64,000 nucleotides of DNA from Pseudomonadota bacterium. GTDB lineage: Bacteria; Pseudomonadota; Alphaproteobacteria; Rhizobiales; Rhizobiaceae. Position 1 is the first letter of the stretch, and each line of letters starts with the position of its first letter. Shown here piece by piece: positions 24,517-33,776 of this stretch. The notes under the pieces were generated by a model that saw nothing but the letters and a program-made list of their open reading frames with translations, was not told where the DNA came from and did no database searches. The stretch spans positions 1-64,000 of the forward strand of contig JAEWDP010000166.1 of assembly GCA_023390055.1 (NCBI GenBank), in the 5' to 3' direction. The position numbers were made by a program, and so were the translations under genes.

Positions 24517-25341
24517 TCAGCCTACAAAGGCGCGTTCGATGACAAACTCCGCCGGTTGGCTGTTTGCACCTTCAGTCAGCCCTGCCCGCTCCAGCCGCTG
24601 CTTGGTGTCCTTCAGCATTGCGGCAGAACCGCAGATCATGCCGCGGTCAACTGCCGGATCAAGGGGTGGCAATCCAAGGTCCTCAAAAAGCTTCCCGCTG
24701 TCTATCAGTTCGGTGATCCGGCCCCGGAACGGATAGTCTTCGCGTGTCGCGGTCGGGTAATGCCTCAGCTTGTCACCGACGATCTCGCTCAAGAATTCAT
24801 GGTTCCTGATTTCCGCGACAAGATCGAAGCCATATTTCAGCTCAGCCACCTCGCGGCAGGTATGGGTCAATATGACCTCGTCAAACTTCTCATAGGTCTC
24901 CGGATCGCGGATCAGGCTGGCAAATGGCGCAATACCCGTCCCGGTCGAAAACATGTAGAGACGCTTGCCGGGTGTCAATGCATCAAGCACCAGCGTTCCG
25001 GTCGGTTTCTTGCGCATCAATATCGTGTCACCAGGCTGGATCTTCTGCAGATGCGAAGTCAGTGGACCGTCGGGAACCTTGATGGAGAAGAATTCAAGTT
25101 CATCATCCCAGGACGGGCTGGCAATCGAGTAGGCGCGGTAGATCGGCTTGTCACCGATCATCAGGCCAATCATTGCGAACTCACCGGATCGGAACCGGAA
25201 ACCAGCCGGCCGCGTGGTGCGGAAGCGGAAGAGGTGCTCGGTATAATGTTCAACGTTCAGCACGGTTTCGGCATAGACACCGTCAGGGATTTTTGCGGGC
25301 TTTTCGGCCACGAATTCTTCCGTCTTTGCTGGAGCATTCAT
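24517..25341 (-). CDS. fpr: Ferredoxin--NADP(+) reductase
   Basis: 274 residues. FAD-binding motif IYRAYSIASPSWDDELEF (the RxYS pattern) near residue 65, then VPDGPLTSHL, GTLVLDAL and the NADP-binding part MFSTGTGIAPFASLIRD with LTHTCREVAELKY. The C-terminus ends in RAFVG, typical of the bacterial FPR subclass. It passes electrons between NADPH and ferredoxin or flavodoxin. It lies 138 bases downstream of the sulfite-reduction operon on the same strand, so it may supply electrons to the siroheme reductase there. It probably also has its own promoter in that gap. Confidence 0.95.
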   Translation of the reverse strand: MNAPAKTEEFVAEKPAKIPDGVYAETVLNVEHYTEHLFRFRTTRPAGFRFRSGEFAMIGLMIGDKPIYRAYSIASPSWDDELEFFSIKVPDGPLTSHLQKIQPGDTILMRKKPTGTLVLDALTPGKRLYMFSTGTGIAPFASLIRDPETYEKFDEVILTHTCREVAELKYGFDLVAEIRNHEFLSEIVGDKLRHYPTATREDYPFRGRITELIDSGKLFEDLGLPPLDPAVDRGMICGSAAMLKDTKQRLERAGLTEGANSQPAEFVIERAFVG

Positions 25342-25479
25342 GCAGTTGGCGTCTCACTTGATCCGGTTGTCGTCCTGATGGAGCGAATATACCATCCGCT
25401 CCGTCATTTGAAGGCATTGGCGCTTATATGCTGCGGTTTACCCGAAAAATCCATGCGGCCAAATGGTGCAGACGATCAA

Positions 25480-25986
25480 TCACGATACTGATCGACGCCG
25501 CCAGCTATAGGCGGGACCATCCGCCGATGGTTGCGCAGCCGGCTGGTAGTAGATGGAAATACCGGGCAGCCTTCCTTCGGACAATCGTTGCAATGCCGTC
25601 GAGTTGGTGACCGCAAGGCTGTCTATTCCGACCCGCAGCATCAGCGGGATCTGATCAAGCAGAACGTCACCCACGGCGCGCAGTTCATTGCGGTAACCGA
25701 GCCGCTCACGCAGCAGCGATGCATGCGAAAAGGCTCGCCCATCGTTGAACGCCGGAAATTCCAGGGCCACGATGTCAACACGATCGAGATAAGGTCCCAG
25801 TCGGCGCACATCATCAGCGGGTCGGATCAGGACGCCAAGACCGCTGTCATTGCCTGCCTCCATCACCTCGATCGCCGCATCAAGGGCAAGAAGAACCTTC
25901 TGATTGCCACTCGCCGTCAAGTCATCGGTCTCGATCACCCATGGGTCATCGACAACAAAGCCAGTCTCTTTCCAGATTTTCGTCAT
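25480..25986 (-). CDS. DUF934 protein of the sulfur-assimilation operon
   Basis: 168 residues: GFVVDDPWVIETDD at the start, GVLIRPADDVRRLGPYLDRVDIVALEFPAFNDGRAFSHASLLRERLGYRNELRAVGDVL in the middle, a conserved DUF934 (PF06073) core. The SFSHA/RERLGY-type stretch is the family hallmark. Its function is not established; the gene is nearly always beside cysI, so a part in sulfite reduction is a fair inference. It starts 10 bases after cysI with GGGCGGGA upstream, so it is cotranscribed. Confidence 0.88.
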   Translation of the reverse strand: MTKIWKETGFVVDDPWVIETDDLTASGNQKVLLALDAAIEVMEAGNDSGLGVLIRPADDVRRLGPYLDRVDIVALEFPAFNDGRAFSHASLLRERLGYRNELRAVGDVLLDQIPLMLRVGIDSLAVTNSTALQRLSEGRLPGISIYYQPAAQPSADGPAYSWRRRSVS

Positions 25987-25996
25987 CCGTCCCGCC

Positions 25997-27667
25997 CTAT
26001 GCCGCTGCCATCGCTTTTGGGTACAATGCATCCTTGAACGGCTGCGGCCCGACCCTGCGATAAGCCTCGATGAAGGTTTCCTTTCTTGACAGGCGCAGAC
26101 CCAGATAGGTGTCCACGATCAATTCGATCGCATCCGTTACCTTTTCAGGCTCGAAGCCTCGCCCGATGATCTCCCCGATCGATGTGGTTTCATCACCAGA
26201 ACCGCCGAGCGTGATCTGGTAGAGTTCGGCACCCTTCTTCTCCACACCGAGCAATCCGATATGGCCGACATGGTGGTGACCGCAAGCGTTGATGCAGCCG
26301 GAAATCTTGATCTTCAATTCGCCGATTTCGGCCTGGCGGACCGGGTCGCCGAAACGTGTCGAAATCTCTTGTGAAACTGGAATCGAACGCGCGTTCGCCA
26401 ATGCGCAGTAGTCGAGACCGGGACAGGCGATGATGTCGGTGATTAGACCGGCATTTGCTGTGGCGAGACCCTTTCCGACCAGGGCGTCATGAACAGGCTT
26501 GAGATCAGCCAGCGCAACATGCGGCAGGATCACGTTCTGTTCATGGCTGATACGGATCTCGTCGAAGCCGTACTGTTCGGCAATATCCGCAATCGCATCC
26601 ATTTGCTCGTGGCTCGCATCACCCGGAATGCCGCCAATGGGCTTCAGGGAAATCGTCACCATGCCGTAATCTGGATGCTTGTGCGGCTGGACATTCTGAT
26701 CGATCCACCTTGCAAATCCGGGGTTGGACTTTTTCCCGCCTGCCAGTCGTGCCCATCCCTCGGCACGCTCCGGCAGCGTCGGTGGTGCAAAATAGCGGGC
26801 GATTGCCTGGATATCCGCCTCCGGCAATGTCAGTTCATTACCCTTCAGGTGGGAGAACTCCTCCTCCACGCGCCGCGTCATTTCCTCGACACCAATCTCG
26901 TGGACCAGGATCTTGATCCGTGCCTTGAATTTGTTGTCGCGACGGCCAAAAAGATTGTAGACGCGCACGATGGCCGTCGTATAGGTCAGGAGGTCCTCCT
27001 GCGGCAGAAAATTGCGGATCTTCCTTGCCACCAGCGGCGTACGGCCCTGCCCACCGCCCACATAAACGGCAAAACCGAACTGACCCTTGCTGTTTTTCTT
27101 CAGATGCAGGCCGATATCGTGAACCTGGATCGCCGCCCGGTCTCGTTCGGCACCCGTCACAGCAATCTTGAACTTGCGTGGCAGGTAGGAGAATTCCGGA
27201 TGTACGGAAGACCACTGGCGAAGAATTTCCGCATAAGGACGCGGATCAGCCACCTCGTCAGCCGCTGCCCCGGCAAAGTGGTCGGCCGTCACATTGCGGA
27301 TGCAGTTTCCAGACGTTTGGAGGGAATGCATTTCAACGGTCGCAAGCTCGGTCAGGATATCGGGGGTGTCGGACAGTTTCGGCCAATTGAACTGCAGGTT
27401 CTGGCGGGTTGTAAAATGGCCGTAACCGCGGTCATATTCGCGAGCGATGTGGGCGAGCATACGCATCTGGCGCGCATTCAGCGTACCGTAAGGAATGGCA
27501 ATGCGCAGCATGTAGGCATGAAGCTGAAGATAGACACCATTCATCAGACGCAGCGACTTGAAGGCGTCTTCCGTCAATTCTCCAGCCAGTCGACGACCAA
27601 CCTGGTCACGAAACTGCTCGACACGGCTTGCAACAAATGCCTGATCAAATTCGTCATAACGATACAT
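25997..27667 (-). CDS. cysI: Siroheme sulfite/nitrite reductase
   Basis: 556 residues. Two ferredoxin-like half-domains alternate with two catalytic halves. The four cysteines that hold the 4Fe-4S cluster coupled to siroheme are Cys415 and Cys421 (ACPGLDYC) and Cys458 and Cys462 (SGCINACG). Substrate arginines and lysines are in TTRQNLQFNW and PRKFKIAV. It reduces sulfite to sulfide (six electrons). No flavoprotein cysJ is nearby, so it is probably the ferredoxin-dependent type. GAGGGTGCC precedes the ATG at 27667; the frame stays open to 27934 inside the upstream gene. Nitrite reductase activity cannot be excluded, but the operon points to sulfite. Confidence 0.94.
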   Translation of the reverse strand: MYRYDEFDQAFVASRVEQFRDQVGRRLAGELTEDAFKSLRLMNGVYLQLHAYMLRIAIPYGTLNARQMRMLAHIAREYDRGYGHFTTRQNLQFNWPKLSDTPDILTELATVEMHSLQTSGNCIRNVTADHFAGAAADEVADPRPYAEILRQWSSVHPEFSYLPRKFKIAVTGAERDRAAIQVHDIGLHLKKNSKGQFGFAVYVGGGQGRTPLVARKIRNFLPQEDLLTYTTAIVRVYNLFGRRDNKFKARIKILVHEIGVEEMTRRVEEEFSHLKGNELTLPEADIQAIARYFAPPTLPERAEGWARLAGGKKSNPGFARWIDQNVQPHKHPDYGMVTISLKPIGGIPGDASHEQMDAIADIAEQYGFDEIRISHEQNVILPHVALADLKPVHDALVGKGLATANAGLITDIIACPGLDYCALANARSIPVSQEISTRFGDPVRQAEIGELKIKISGCINACGHHHVGHIGLLGVEKKGAELYQITLGGSGDETTSIGEIIGRGFEPEKVTDAIELIVDTYLGLRLSRKETFIEAYRRVGPQPFKDALYPKAMAAA

Positions 27668-27674
27668 GGCACCC

Positions 27675-27989
27675 TCACACTGCAATGAATGCGGCGTCAG
27701 CCGGGGGATATCCGGATGCATAATGCATGGTGGGGCCCTGGGCGCGGATGCGCTCGCGCAGGCGAACGGGCCATAGCTGGCCGTTGACGTCTTGAACATC
27801 GACAACCGCCACATCCACGACGCGGTTTTCTGCAAAATCCCGCTTTCCGATCGCTTCCAGGGCGGCAATGGCCTCGGCGTGCCGGGCAACCAGCGCATCC
27901 TGGAGAACTTGCGTCCAATGGCCGTTGGCATCAAGCCAGACGGCAGTGCCGTCAGCCAGGCGGTTAGCGGTCAAGACCTTGTCTGTCAT
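27675..27989 (-). CDS. DUF2849 protein of the sulfur-assimilation operon
   Basis: 104 residues: VLTANRLADGTAVWLDANGHW, then an alpha-helical centre (ALVARHAEAIAALEAIGKRD) and a C-terminal part with RLRERIRAQGPTMHY. This fits DUF2849, found almost only between cysG and cysI in Rhizobiales and relatives. No catalytic motif is visible; the small beta-rich start and conserved GPT end suggest a binding or accessory role. ATGA overlap with cysG upstream and seven bases to cysI downstream show a single operon. Confidence 0.85.
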   Translation of the reverse strand: MTDKVLTANRLADGTAVWLDANGHWTQVLQDALVARHAEAIAALEAIGKRDFAENRVVDVAVVDVQDVNGQLWPVRLRERIRAQGPTMHYASGYPPADAAFIAV

Positions 27990-29425
27990 CCTTCGGTTCC
28001 CATCTCCGCCCGCGCCGGGACTGCCCATGCGGACAATGGCTCGGAGCGCTCAAAATTTGCACCGGCAACGGCCTCGCCGATGATGACCATGACCGGACCG
28101 GAAAGATCGTTGCGTGTTTCCAGATCCGGCAATTGCTTCAAAATTCCGTGGAATAGTCGACGGTCCGCTCGACTGGCATTTTCCACCACCGCGACGGTGG
28201 TGTCCGGCGAAAGCCCGGCGACCATCAGGCGCCCAGCGACAAGTGCCGCCACGCTACGTCCCATGTAGACTGCAATTGTTGCACCGGAAATCGCGAGAGA
28301 CGCCCAGTCCGGCAACACATCGCCGGCCAGATCGTGACCTGTCGTGAAAATCATTGATGACGCCACACCACGCAGTGTCAACGGGAGCTCGAAATCGGCA
28401 GCCGCAGCGCATGCAGAGGTAATACCCGGGACGACCGCGCAGGAAATGCCTGCATCCCTCATCGCGGCCATTTCTTCGCCTGCACGGCCATAGACGAGTG
28501 GATCACCCGATTTCAACCGTGCGACACGCTTGCCCTCACGCCCGAGACGGACCAGCAGCTGATTGATCTCTTCTTGTGACTTCGAATGACAGTTCTTGCG
28601 CTTGCCGACCGGAACGCGCTCGGCATCGCGGCGGCCGAGGTCGACAATTGCCTGCGGCACCAGCGCATCATGGACAATCACGTCCGCTTCCATCAGCACG
28701 CGCTGGGCACGCAATGTCAGAAGGTCCGGAGCTCCTGGGCCGGCACCGACCAGCCAGACATGGCCTTGTGTCCGACCACAAGATGAAATCAGGGCATTTG
28801 CATGCTGACGGGCAGTGGCGCCATCACCGGCATTGATGGCATCTGCAACCGCGCCGGAAAAAAACCGGCGCCAGAAGATCCGTCTTGCAACGCCCTTTGG
28901 CAACAACCGATCGGCGGCCTCACGATAATCAACAGCAAGCCTGGCAAGTCGGCCAAGCGATGGCGACAACAGTTGATCAACGCGGGCGCGCAACATCTGG
29001 GCCAGTACCGGGCCGGCCCCTTCCGTACCGATGGCAACTGCAACTGGTGCGCGGTTGACAAGCGCCGGTGTCAGAAAATCGCAAAATTCCGGCTGATCGA
29101 CCGCATTGGCCGGGATCTTCATGCCACGTGCCGCAATGACGATCGCGCGATCCTCGTCTGCATTACCGGTTGCGGCAAAAACCAGGACCGCGTCCTCAAG
29201 CTGATGAACCGAAAAGCCGGCGATAACGGTCTCAATCCTGTTGTCTGCAAGAAAATCGCTGTAGGCGGAGCCGGGCCTGGACGCGTAGGCAACGATATGC
29301 GCATCGGTATTGCGCAGCAGGCGGACCTTGGCAAAGGCTTCATCACCATTGCCGAATACGGCAACCTTGAGGCCGCTCACCTTCATGAAAGCCGGGAATG
29401 TAGAAAGGCGCAGTACATCGCTCAC
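27986..29425 (-). CDS. cysG: Siroheme synthase (trifunctional CysG)
   Basis: 479 residues. The N-terminal NAD-binding precorrin-2 dehydrogenase/ferrochelatase domain (about 1-215) has VAVFGNGDEAFAKVRLL; the Rossmann motif is slightly unusual (GNGDEA). The C-terminal uroporphyrinogen-III methyltransferase (about 220-465) has WLVGAGPGAPDLLTL, LKSGDPLVYGRAGEE, VVPGITSACAA and PLTLRG. Together they make siroheme from uroporphyrinogen III, the cofactor of the cysI product encoded downstream. The start is GTG at 29425 with AAGGA seven bases upstream. First gene of cysG-DUF2849-cysI-DUF934. Confidence 0.95.
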   Translation of the reverse strand: MSDVLRLSTFPAFMKVSGLKVAVFGNGDEAFAKVRLLRNTDAHIVAYASRPGSAYSDFLADNRIETVIAGFSVHQLEDAVLVFAATGNADEDRAIVIAARGMKIPANAVDQPEFCDFLTPALVNRAPVAVAIGTEGAGPVLAQMLRARVDQLLSPSLGRLARLAVDYREAADRLLPKGVARRIFWRRFFSGAVADAINAGDGATARQHANALISSCGRTQGHVWLVGAGPGAPDLLTLRAQRVLMEADVIVHDALVPQAIVDLGRRDAERVPVGKRKNCHSKSQEEINQLLVRLGREGKRVARLKSGDPLVYGRAGEEMAAMRDAGISCAVVPGITSACAAAADFELPLTLRGVASSMIFTTGHDLAGDVLPDWASLAISGATIAVYMGRSVAALVAGRLMVAGLSPDTTVAVVENASRADRRLFHGILKQLPDLETRNDLSGPVMVIIGEAVAGANFERSEPLSAWAVPARAEMGTEG

Positions 29426-29781
29426 GAGGGTTTCCTTCTCATTGGACCATTATCCTGGATCCCTGGTGCCGGATGAAGAAACGGATATCCCCGTATGGGA
29501 TGCTACGGGCATTTCTGTTTCGGTCTTCTTGCGATGGCGAGCAAATGACACCAGTTTGCCGTAAAGAAGAAAAGCAAGAACAATGCCAGTCCCTGTTTAC
29601 TGCCACCTTTCCAGAAGTGCTGAACGATTCTTAGGCAAAAGCCTCGCATTCACCCTTGACCGGAAGGCAGTCGACAGAACCAACGCCTGCGTACACGCAA
29701 AATCTGCCTGACTTGAGATTTTTGCTTCCGTGGGTGGATCGCTGCCACTAGATTGCGTCAAACCCAACCGGAACGAGACAA
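29426..29781. other. Intergenic region between divergent cysG operon and deaminase
   Basis: 356 bases without a credible gene; short frames here look like noise. It must hold the promoter of the cysG operon (minus) and that of the deaminase (plus). I see no clear riboswitch, sigma-54 site or strong hairpin. Confidence 0.5.
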
Positions 29782-30366
29782 TTGACATTACCTTCCCCTG
29801 CCCGCCTGCTGGACGTCATCGAAAACGAAATCCTGCCCCTGACACAGAAGGGAGTGGAAGCTGGAAACAAGGTCTTCGGAGCAGCCATCCTGCGCAAATC
29901 CGACCTGTCGGTCGTCATTGCTGAAACCAATAATGAACTCGAAAATCCGCTGTGGCATGGCGAGGTCCACGCCTTGAAGCGGCTCTACGAGTTCGACACG
30001 ACACCCGACACGAAAGAACTGATCTTTCTGTCCACCCATGAACCGTGCACGATGTGCATGTCGGCAATCACCTGGGCCGGATTTGACAATTTCTACTATT
30101 TCTTCAGCCACGAGGCTTCGCGCGATGCTTTCGCCATTCCGCATGATCTGAAGATCCTCAAGGAAGTCTTCGACCTTGAGCCGGGCGGCTATCGCCGCAA
30201 TAACGCCTTCTGGCACGCCCATGCCATCGACGATCTTGTCGAAGCAGAACTGGGGCCACGGCAACGGGAACTCATGGCGCAGGCCGATCGCATCCGGGCA
30301 GCCTATGAGCGGCTGTCCGACATCTATCAGGCTGGCAAGACAGCCAACACCATACCGCTTCGCTAA
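29782..30366 (+). CDS. Nucleoside/cytidine deaminase-family zinc protein
   Basis: 194 residues from a TTG at 29782; no ATG is available near this point. Zinc-site motifs of the cytidine/deoxycytidylate deaminase fold are present: WHGEVHAL (H-x-E with the catalytic Glu) and STHEPCTMCMSAI (PCxxC). The central part FDNFYYFFSHEASRDAF and the long C-terminal helical tail are not those of TadA or CodA. A role in deaminating a purine or pyrimidine base is likely; the substrate is unknown. It is followed after 20 bases by mazG, so the two nucleotide-pool genes may be cotranscribed. Confidence 0.82.
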   Translation: MTLPSPARLLDVIENEILPLTQKGVEAGNKVFGAAILRKSDLSVVIAETNNELENPLWHGEVHALKRLYEFDTTPDTKELIFLSTHEPCTMCMSAITWAGFDNFYYFFSHEASRDAFAIPHDLKILKEVFDLEPGGYRRNNAFWHAHAIDDLVEAELGPRQRELMAQADRIRAAYERLSDIYQAGKTANTIPLR

Positions 30367-30386
30367 TTTCATATCGGGACCGCACC

Positions 30387-31265
30387 ATGGAAGCTTCGAG
30401 AGACATATCGCGCCTGATCGAAATCATGGCCGCGCTGCGTGATCCGCAATCCGGCTGCCCCTGGGACATCGTCCAGACCTTCGAGACGATCAAGCCCTAC
30501 ACAATCGAGGAAGCCTACGAGGTCGCGGACGCCATCGAGCGCAACGATCCGGACGATCTATGTGATGAACTCGGCGACCTGCTTTTACAGGTCGTCTACC
30601 ACGCACGCATGGCGCAAGAGGCGGGAACGTTTTCGTTCGGCGACGTCGTCCATGCGGTAACAAAGAAGATGATCCGACGCCATCCCCATGTGTTCGCCAC
30701 ATCCGACGCTGCAAACGCCGACGCGGTCAATGTTCAGTGGGACAGGATAAAGGCGGAAGAAAAGCGCGAACGAGCCGAACGGCGTCGCCAACGCGGTATA
30801 ACAGAAGACTTCAAGGACGGCTTCCTTGGCAGTGTTCAACGCACGCAGCCGGCACTGACGGAAGCATTGAAACTTCAGCAACGCGCAGCAAAGATCGGTT
30901 TCGACTGGTCTCAGCCAGAGCCGATCCTCGACAAGATAGAGGAAGAAATCGGCGAGTTGCGTGAAGCCCTGGCTGGCGGACAGCGGGAAAAGGTGGCCGA
31001 CGAACTTGGAGATCTGATCTTTGCGGTCGTCAATATCGGCCGACATGTTAATGTCGATCCGGAAGACGCCCTGCGCGGAACAAACACAAAATTTCGACGC
31101 AGATTCCGTCATATAGAGACTGAACTTAAAGTATCAGGCGAGAGCCTTGAAGCCGCAACGCTGGCGCGAATGGAAGATCTCTGGCAGGGTGCCAAGCACG
31201 ACGAACGACAAGATTGCCTGCCCGTCAATGATCAGGGCACATTGCGATCGCGTGGCGATCGCTGA
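30387..31265 (+). CDS. mazG: Nucleoside triphosphate pyrophosphohydrolase MazG
   Basis: 292 residues with two MazG repeats. The N-terminal one has GCPWDIVQTFETIKPYTIEEAYEV and the metal-binding EExxE...ExxD pattern (DLCDELGDLLLQVVYH). The C-terminal one has KIEEEIGELREAL and VADELGDLIFAVVNIGRH. The enzyme hydrolyses NTPs and dNTPs to monophosphates, cleaning the nucleotide pool or lowering ppGpp. The C-terminal 20 residues after the second repeat are longer than in E. coli. It converges on a YdeI-type gene only four bases away, with no terminator seen. Confidence 0.95.
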   Translation: MEASRDISRLIEIMAALRDPQSGCPWDIVQTFETIKPYTIEEAYEVADAIERNDPDDLCDELGDLLLQVVYHARMAQEAGTFSFGDVVHAVTKKMIRRHPHVFATSDAANADAVNVQWDRIKAEEKRERAERRRQRGITEDFKDGFLGSVQRTQPALTEALKLQQRAAKIGFDWSQPEPILDKIEEEIGELREALAGGQREKVADELGDLIFAVVNIGRHVNVDPEDALRGTNTKFRRRFRHIETELKVSGESLEAATLARMEDLWQGAKHDERQDCLPVNDQGTLRSRGDR

Positions 31266-31269
31266 CAAT

Positions 31270-31857
31270 TCAGCGGTCGTGCATCCCTTTGCCCACCAGG
31301 ATCCGGGCACGGTTCCTGTCGATTCTTGAACGGCGCGTTGCCGATTGCTTGGGTTGTCCAAAATGCAGTGCATAGCCACGCTTTCGCCCCGGCGTCAGCG
31401 CCTCAAAAGCTGCCTGAAACTGCGGATCTTCCTCCAGCGCTGCGACGAGTTCTTCGGGATATTCTATATCGTCTTTTGGCATGTCGACCGTAGCCCCGGT
31501 CTCCTCCAGCCTGATCGCCTGCATCGCCAAGCCCCGGATGTCGCTTTCTTGCGCCTGGATCTGGCCAATCGTACCAAACCTGAAAACCCGCATGGAACGA
31601 GAGTGTTCGCCAGGTGCCACAAGCAGACCCTCGGGATCGTTCAGCAGAACGCCCTTGAAGAAACCGATCGCCGCATTGTCCTTGAGGCTCCACAGGGTCG
31701 CGACATTGCCGCCGTTATGTGTGTAGCAGGGACTTCGCCACTTGAACGTCTCGACGAGCCCGCAATCGACGAGGATCTTGCGTAGCGCCGAAAGCTCTGC
31801 CGGCCATCGCTCCTCACTGCGAAAGAAGGTTTCAATCTTCTGGCTGTCGTCTTCCAT
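31270..31857 (-). CDS. YdeI/DUF1801-type protein
   Basis: 195 residues. An N-terminal DUF1801 domain (about 5-120: WPAELSALRKILVDCG, WRSPCYTHNGGNVATLWSLKDNAAIGFFKG) is joined to a C-terminal OmdA/YdeI segment (EYPEELVAALEEDPQFQAAFEALTPGRKRGY). Proteins of this type are widespread and poorly understood; some have been linked to envelope stress or OmpD. GGGGAGG precedes the ATG at 31857. It stands alone between mazG (convergent) and hflX. Confidence 0.85.
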   Translation of the reverse strand: MEDDSQKIETFFRSEERWPAELSALRKILVDCGLVETFKWRSPCYTHNGGNVATLWSLKDNAAIGFFKGVLLNDPEGLLVAPGEHSRSMRVFRFGTIGQIQAQESDIRGLAMQAIRLEETGATVDMPKDDIEYPEELVAALEEDPQFQAAFEALTPGRKRGYALHFGQPKQSATRRSRIDRNRARILVGKGMHDR

Positions 31858-32009
31858 GGCAACCTCCCCGCCTTGTTCATGCAACTGTACCGACAGGGCG
31901 CATAGTCTGCGCCCGTGCGGTCGAAACGAGCCCTTGTGCGTCAAAGGCCCCTTATCCTTTCAGCACCCATGGCAGGAAACTGTATCCGATGTGAGCCAGG
32001 GCTTTCCCA

Positions 32010-33347
32010 CTAACGCTGCCAGTCTTCCCTTTCGGGTTTGGGGCCATTGCCCAGCTTGCGTTCGAGTGCTGCCGCCTGACTTTCGGACAAGCGCACGTCC
32101 AGTGTCACGGAACCATCTTCCTCGTCCTTGCGGTCGTCGACAATCGCATTGTCATAGATCCACGATATCAAAGCCAGCCTGTCAGCGGTGATGGTAATCG
32201 TCGTTTCGGTCAAGACACCGGAAAGCCGATTTGCGATCTCTCCCATCAGCGCATCGATACCCTCGCCTGTAACGGCCGAGACTGCCACGGCGTTGTCACG
32301 GCCGGCCGCCTTGTCGACTATCGCATCATGGGCGTCCGGGCCAAGGCTGTCGATCTTGTTCCAGACTTCAATGATGCGGTCTTCCCGTTCCTTTTCGCTG
32401 ATGCCGAGATCGGACAGAATTCGCAAGACATCACTGGACTGGGCAGCATTGTCCGGGTCGGACATGTCACGCACATGCAATATGAGATCTGCTTCGAGGA
32501 CCTCCTCGAGGGTCGCACGGAAGGCTGCAACCAGATGGGTCGGGAGATCGGATATGAAACCGACCGTGTCTGAAAGAATGACCGTTCTGCCGTGCGGCAG
32601 CTTCATGCGGCGAAGCGTCGGATCAAGCGTTGCAAAGAGCATGTTTTCCGCAAGTACGCCTGCCCCGGTTATGCGGTTGAACAAGGTCGACTTGCCAGCA
32701 TTTGTATAGCCGACAAGCGCAACGATCGGATGCGGTACCTTGCGGCGTTTGGCGCGATGAAGCTGACGGGTTCGCACAACCTGTTCAAGCTCTCGCTCAA
32801 GCTTGACTATTCTCTCCTGCAACTGACGACGGTCTGCTTCGATCTGGGTTTCACCCGGACCACCCATGAAACCGGCACCACCACGCTGACGCTCAAGGTG
32901 GGTCCAACTGCGAACCAATCGGCCTTTCTGGTAATTGAGATGAGCAAGATCGACCTGCAATGTGCCTTCCTTCGTGGTGGCACGGCGACCGAAGATTTCC
33001 AGTATGAGCCCGGTGCGATCAATGACCTTGGCGTCCCACTGCTTTTCCAGATTGCGTTGTTGCACAGGCGTCAAGGGGTGATCGACGATCACCAGCCCGG
33101 CACCACCGTCATCCAGAAGCGCTCCAATTTCTTCAATCTTGCCGGTACCGATCAGCGTCGCGGGACGCGGCTGGGAAACCGGCACGATCAATCCCTGGAC
33201 GACCGTCAGGTCAATGGCGCGCGCCAGTCCCTTGGCCTCTTCCAGACGAGCGTCATCCGACCTTGTCGGGCCAGATACAGGCTCGGCCGGAGCAGGACGC
33301 GCTGAACGTGCCTGTTTTAGCACCGGTACAACGAGCAATGCACGCAT
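32010..33347 (-). CDS. hflX: Ribosome-associated GTPase HflX
   Basis: 445 residues from the ATG at 33347. The N-terminal HflX domain (ATLIGTGKIEEIG, PLTPVQQRNLEKQW) is followed by the glycine-rich GGAGFMGGPGETQIE linker and a G domain: G1 GYTNAGKST, G3 DTVGFI, G4 NKID. HflX splits stalled ribosomes under stress. The ATG lacks an SD site. The frame is open for 21 more codons upstream, to an ATT at 33410 that has AGGA nine bases before it, so the true start may be ATT (see findings). It lies just downstream of hfq. Confidence 0.95.
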   Translation of the reverse strand: MRALLVVPVLKQARSARPAPAEPVSGPTRSDDARLEEAKGLARAIDLTVVQGLIVPVSQPRPATLIGTGKIEEIGALLDDGGAGLVIVDHPLTPVQQRNLEKQWDAKVIDRTGLILEIFGRRATTKEGTLQVDLAHLNYQKGRLVRSWTHLERQRGGAGFMGGPGETQIEADRRQLQERIVKLERELEQVVRTRQLHRAKRRKVPHPIVALVGYTNAGKSTLFNRITGAGVLAENMLFATLDPTLRRMKLPHGRTVILSDTVGFISDLPTHLVAAFRATLEEVLEADLILHVRDMSDPDNAAQSSDVLRILSDLGISEKEREDRIIEVWNKIDSLGPDAHDAIVDKAAGRDNAVAVSAVTGEGIDALMGEIANRLSGVLTETTITITADRLALISWIYDNAIVDDRKDEEDGSVTLDVRLSESQAAALERKLGNGPKPEREDWQR

Positions 33348-33424
33348 GTCGTCGCGGTGCCGCTCGGCCTCCGGCGATGTCGATCCGTTCGAGATATCGC
33401 GATTTGTAATTTGCTACAGTCCTG

Positions 33425-33667
33425 TTAGGCGGCGTTTTCCTCGCTCTCGAACATCTGCATGGGCTGACCCGGCATGATTGTCGAGATCGCATGTTTATAC
33501 ACGAGTTGCGAATGCCCGTCACGGCGCAGCAGAACACAGAAATTGTCGAAGGAGGTCACGACACCTGTCAGCTTCACACCATTGATTAGAAAGATGGTCA
33601 AAGAAATCTTTTGCTTGCGGACTGTATTGAGAAATAAGTCCTGCAAGTTTTGAGAACGTTCCGCCAT
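33425..33667 (-). CDS. hfq: RNA chaperone Hfq
   Basis: 80 residues, the alphaproteobacterial length with little C-terminal tail. Sm1: KQKISLTIFLINGVKLTG; Sm2: LVYKHAISTIMP, including the YKHAIS that lines the U-binding pore. The hexamer pairs small RNAs with mRNAs. The ATG at 33667 starts the standard MAERSQNLQD. It sits between the D-amino-acid aminotransferase gene (upstream, 109 bases) and hflX (downstream), the normal rhizobial order. Confidence 0.98.
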   Translation of the reverse strand: MAERSQNLQDLFLNTVRKQKISLTIFLINGVKLTGVVTSFDNFCVLLRRDGHSQLVYKHAISTIMPGQPMQMFESEENAA

Positions 33668-33776
33668 AGCGCCGCTTCTTTCTTTTTTGCCGGCATCCTG
33701 CCGGTATTTGATCACGCCTACTGAAATGAACGGGAGTGTCCTCGCATGCATGCCTCCCCCGCTCACAACCTCGTTA

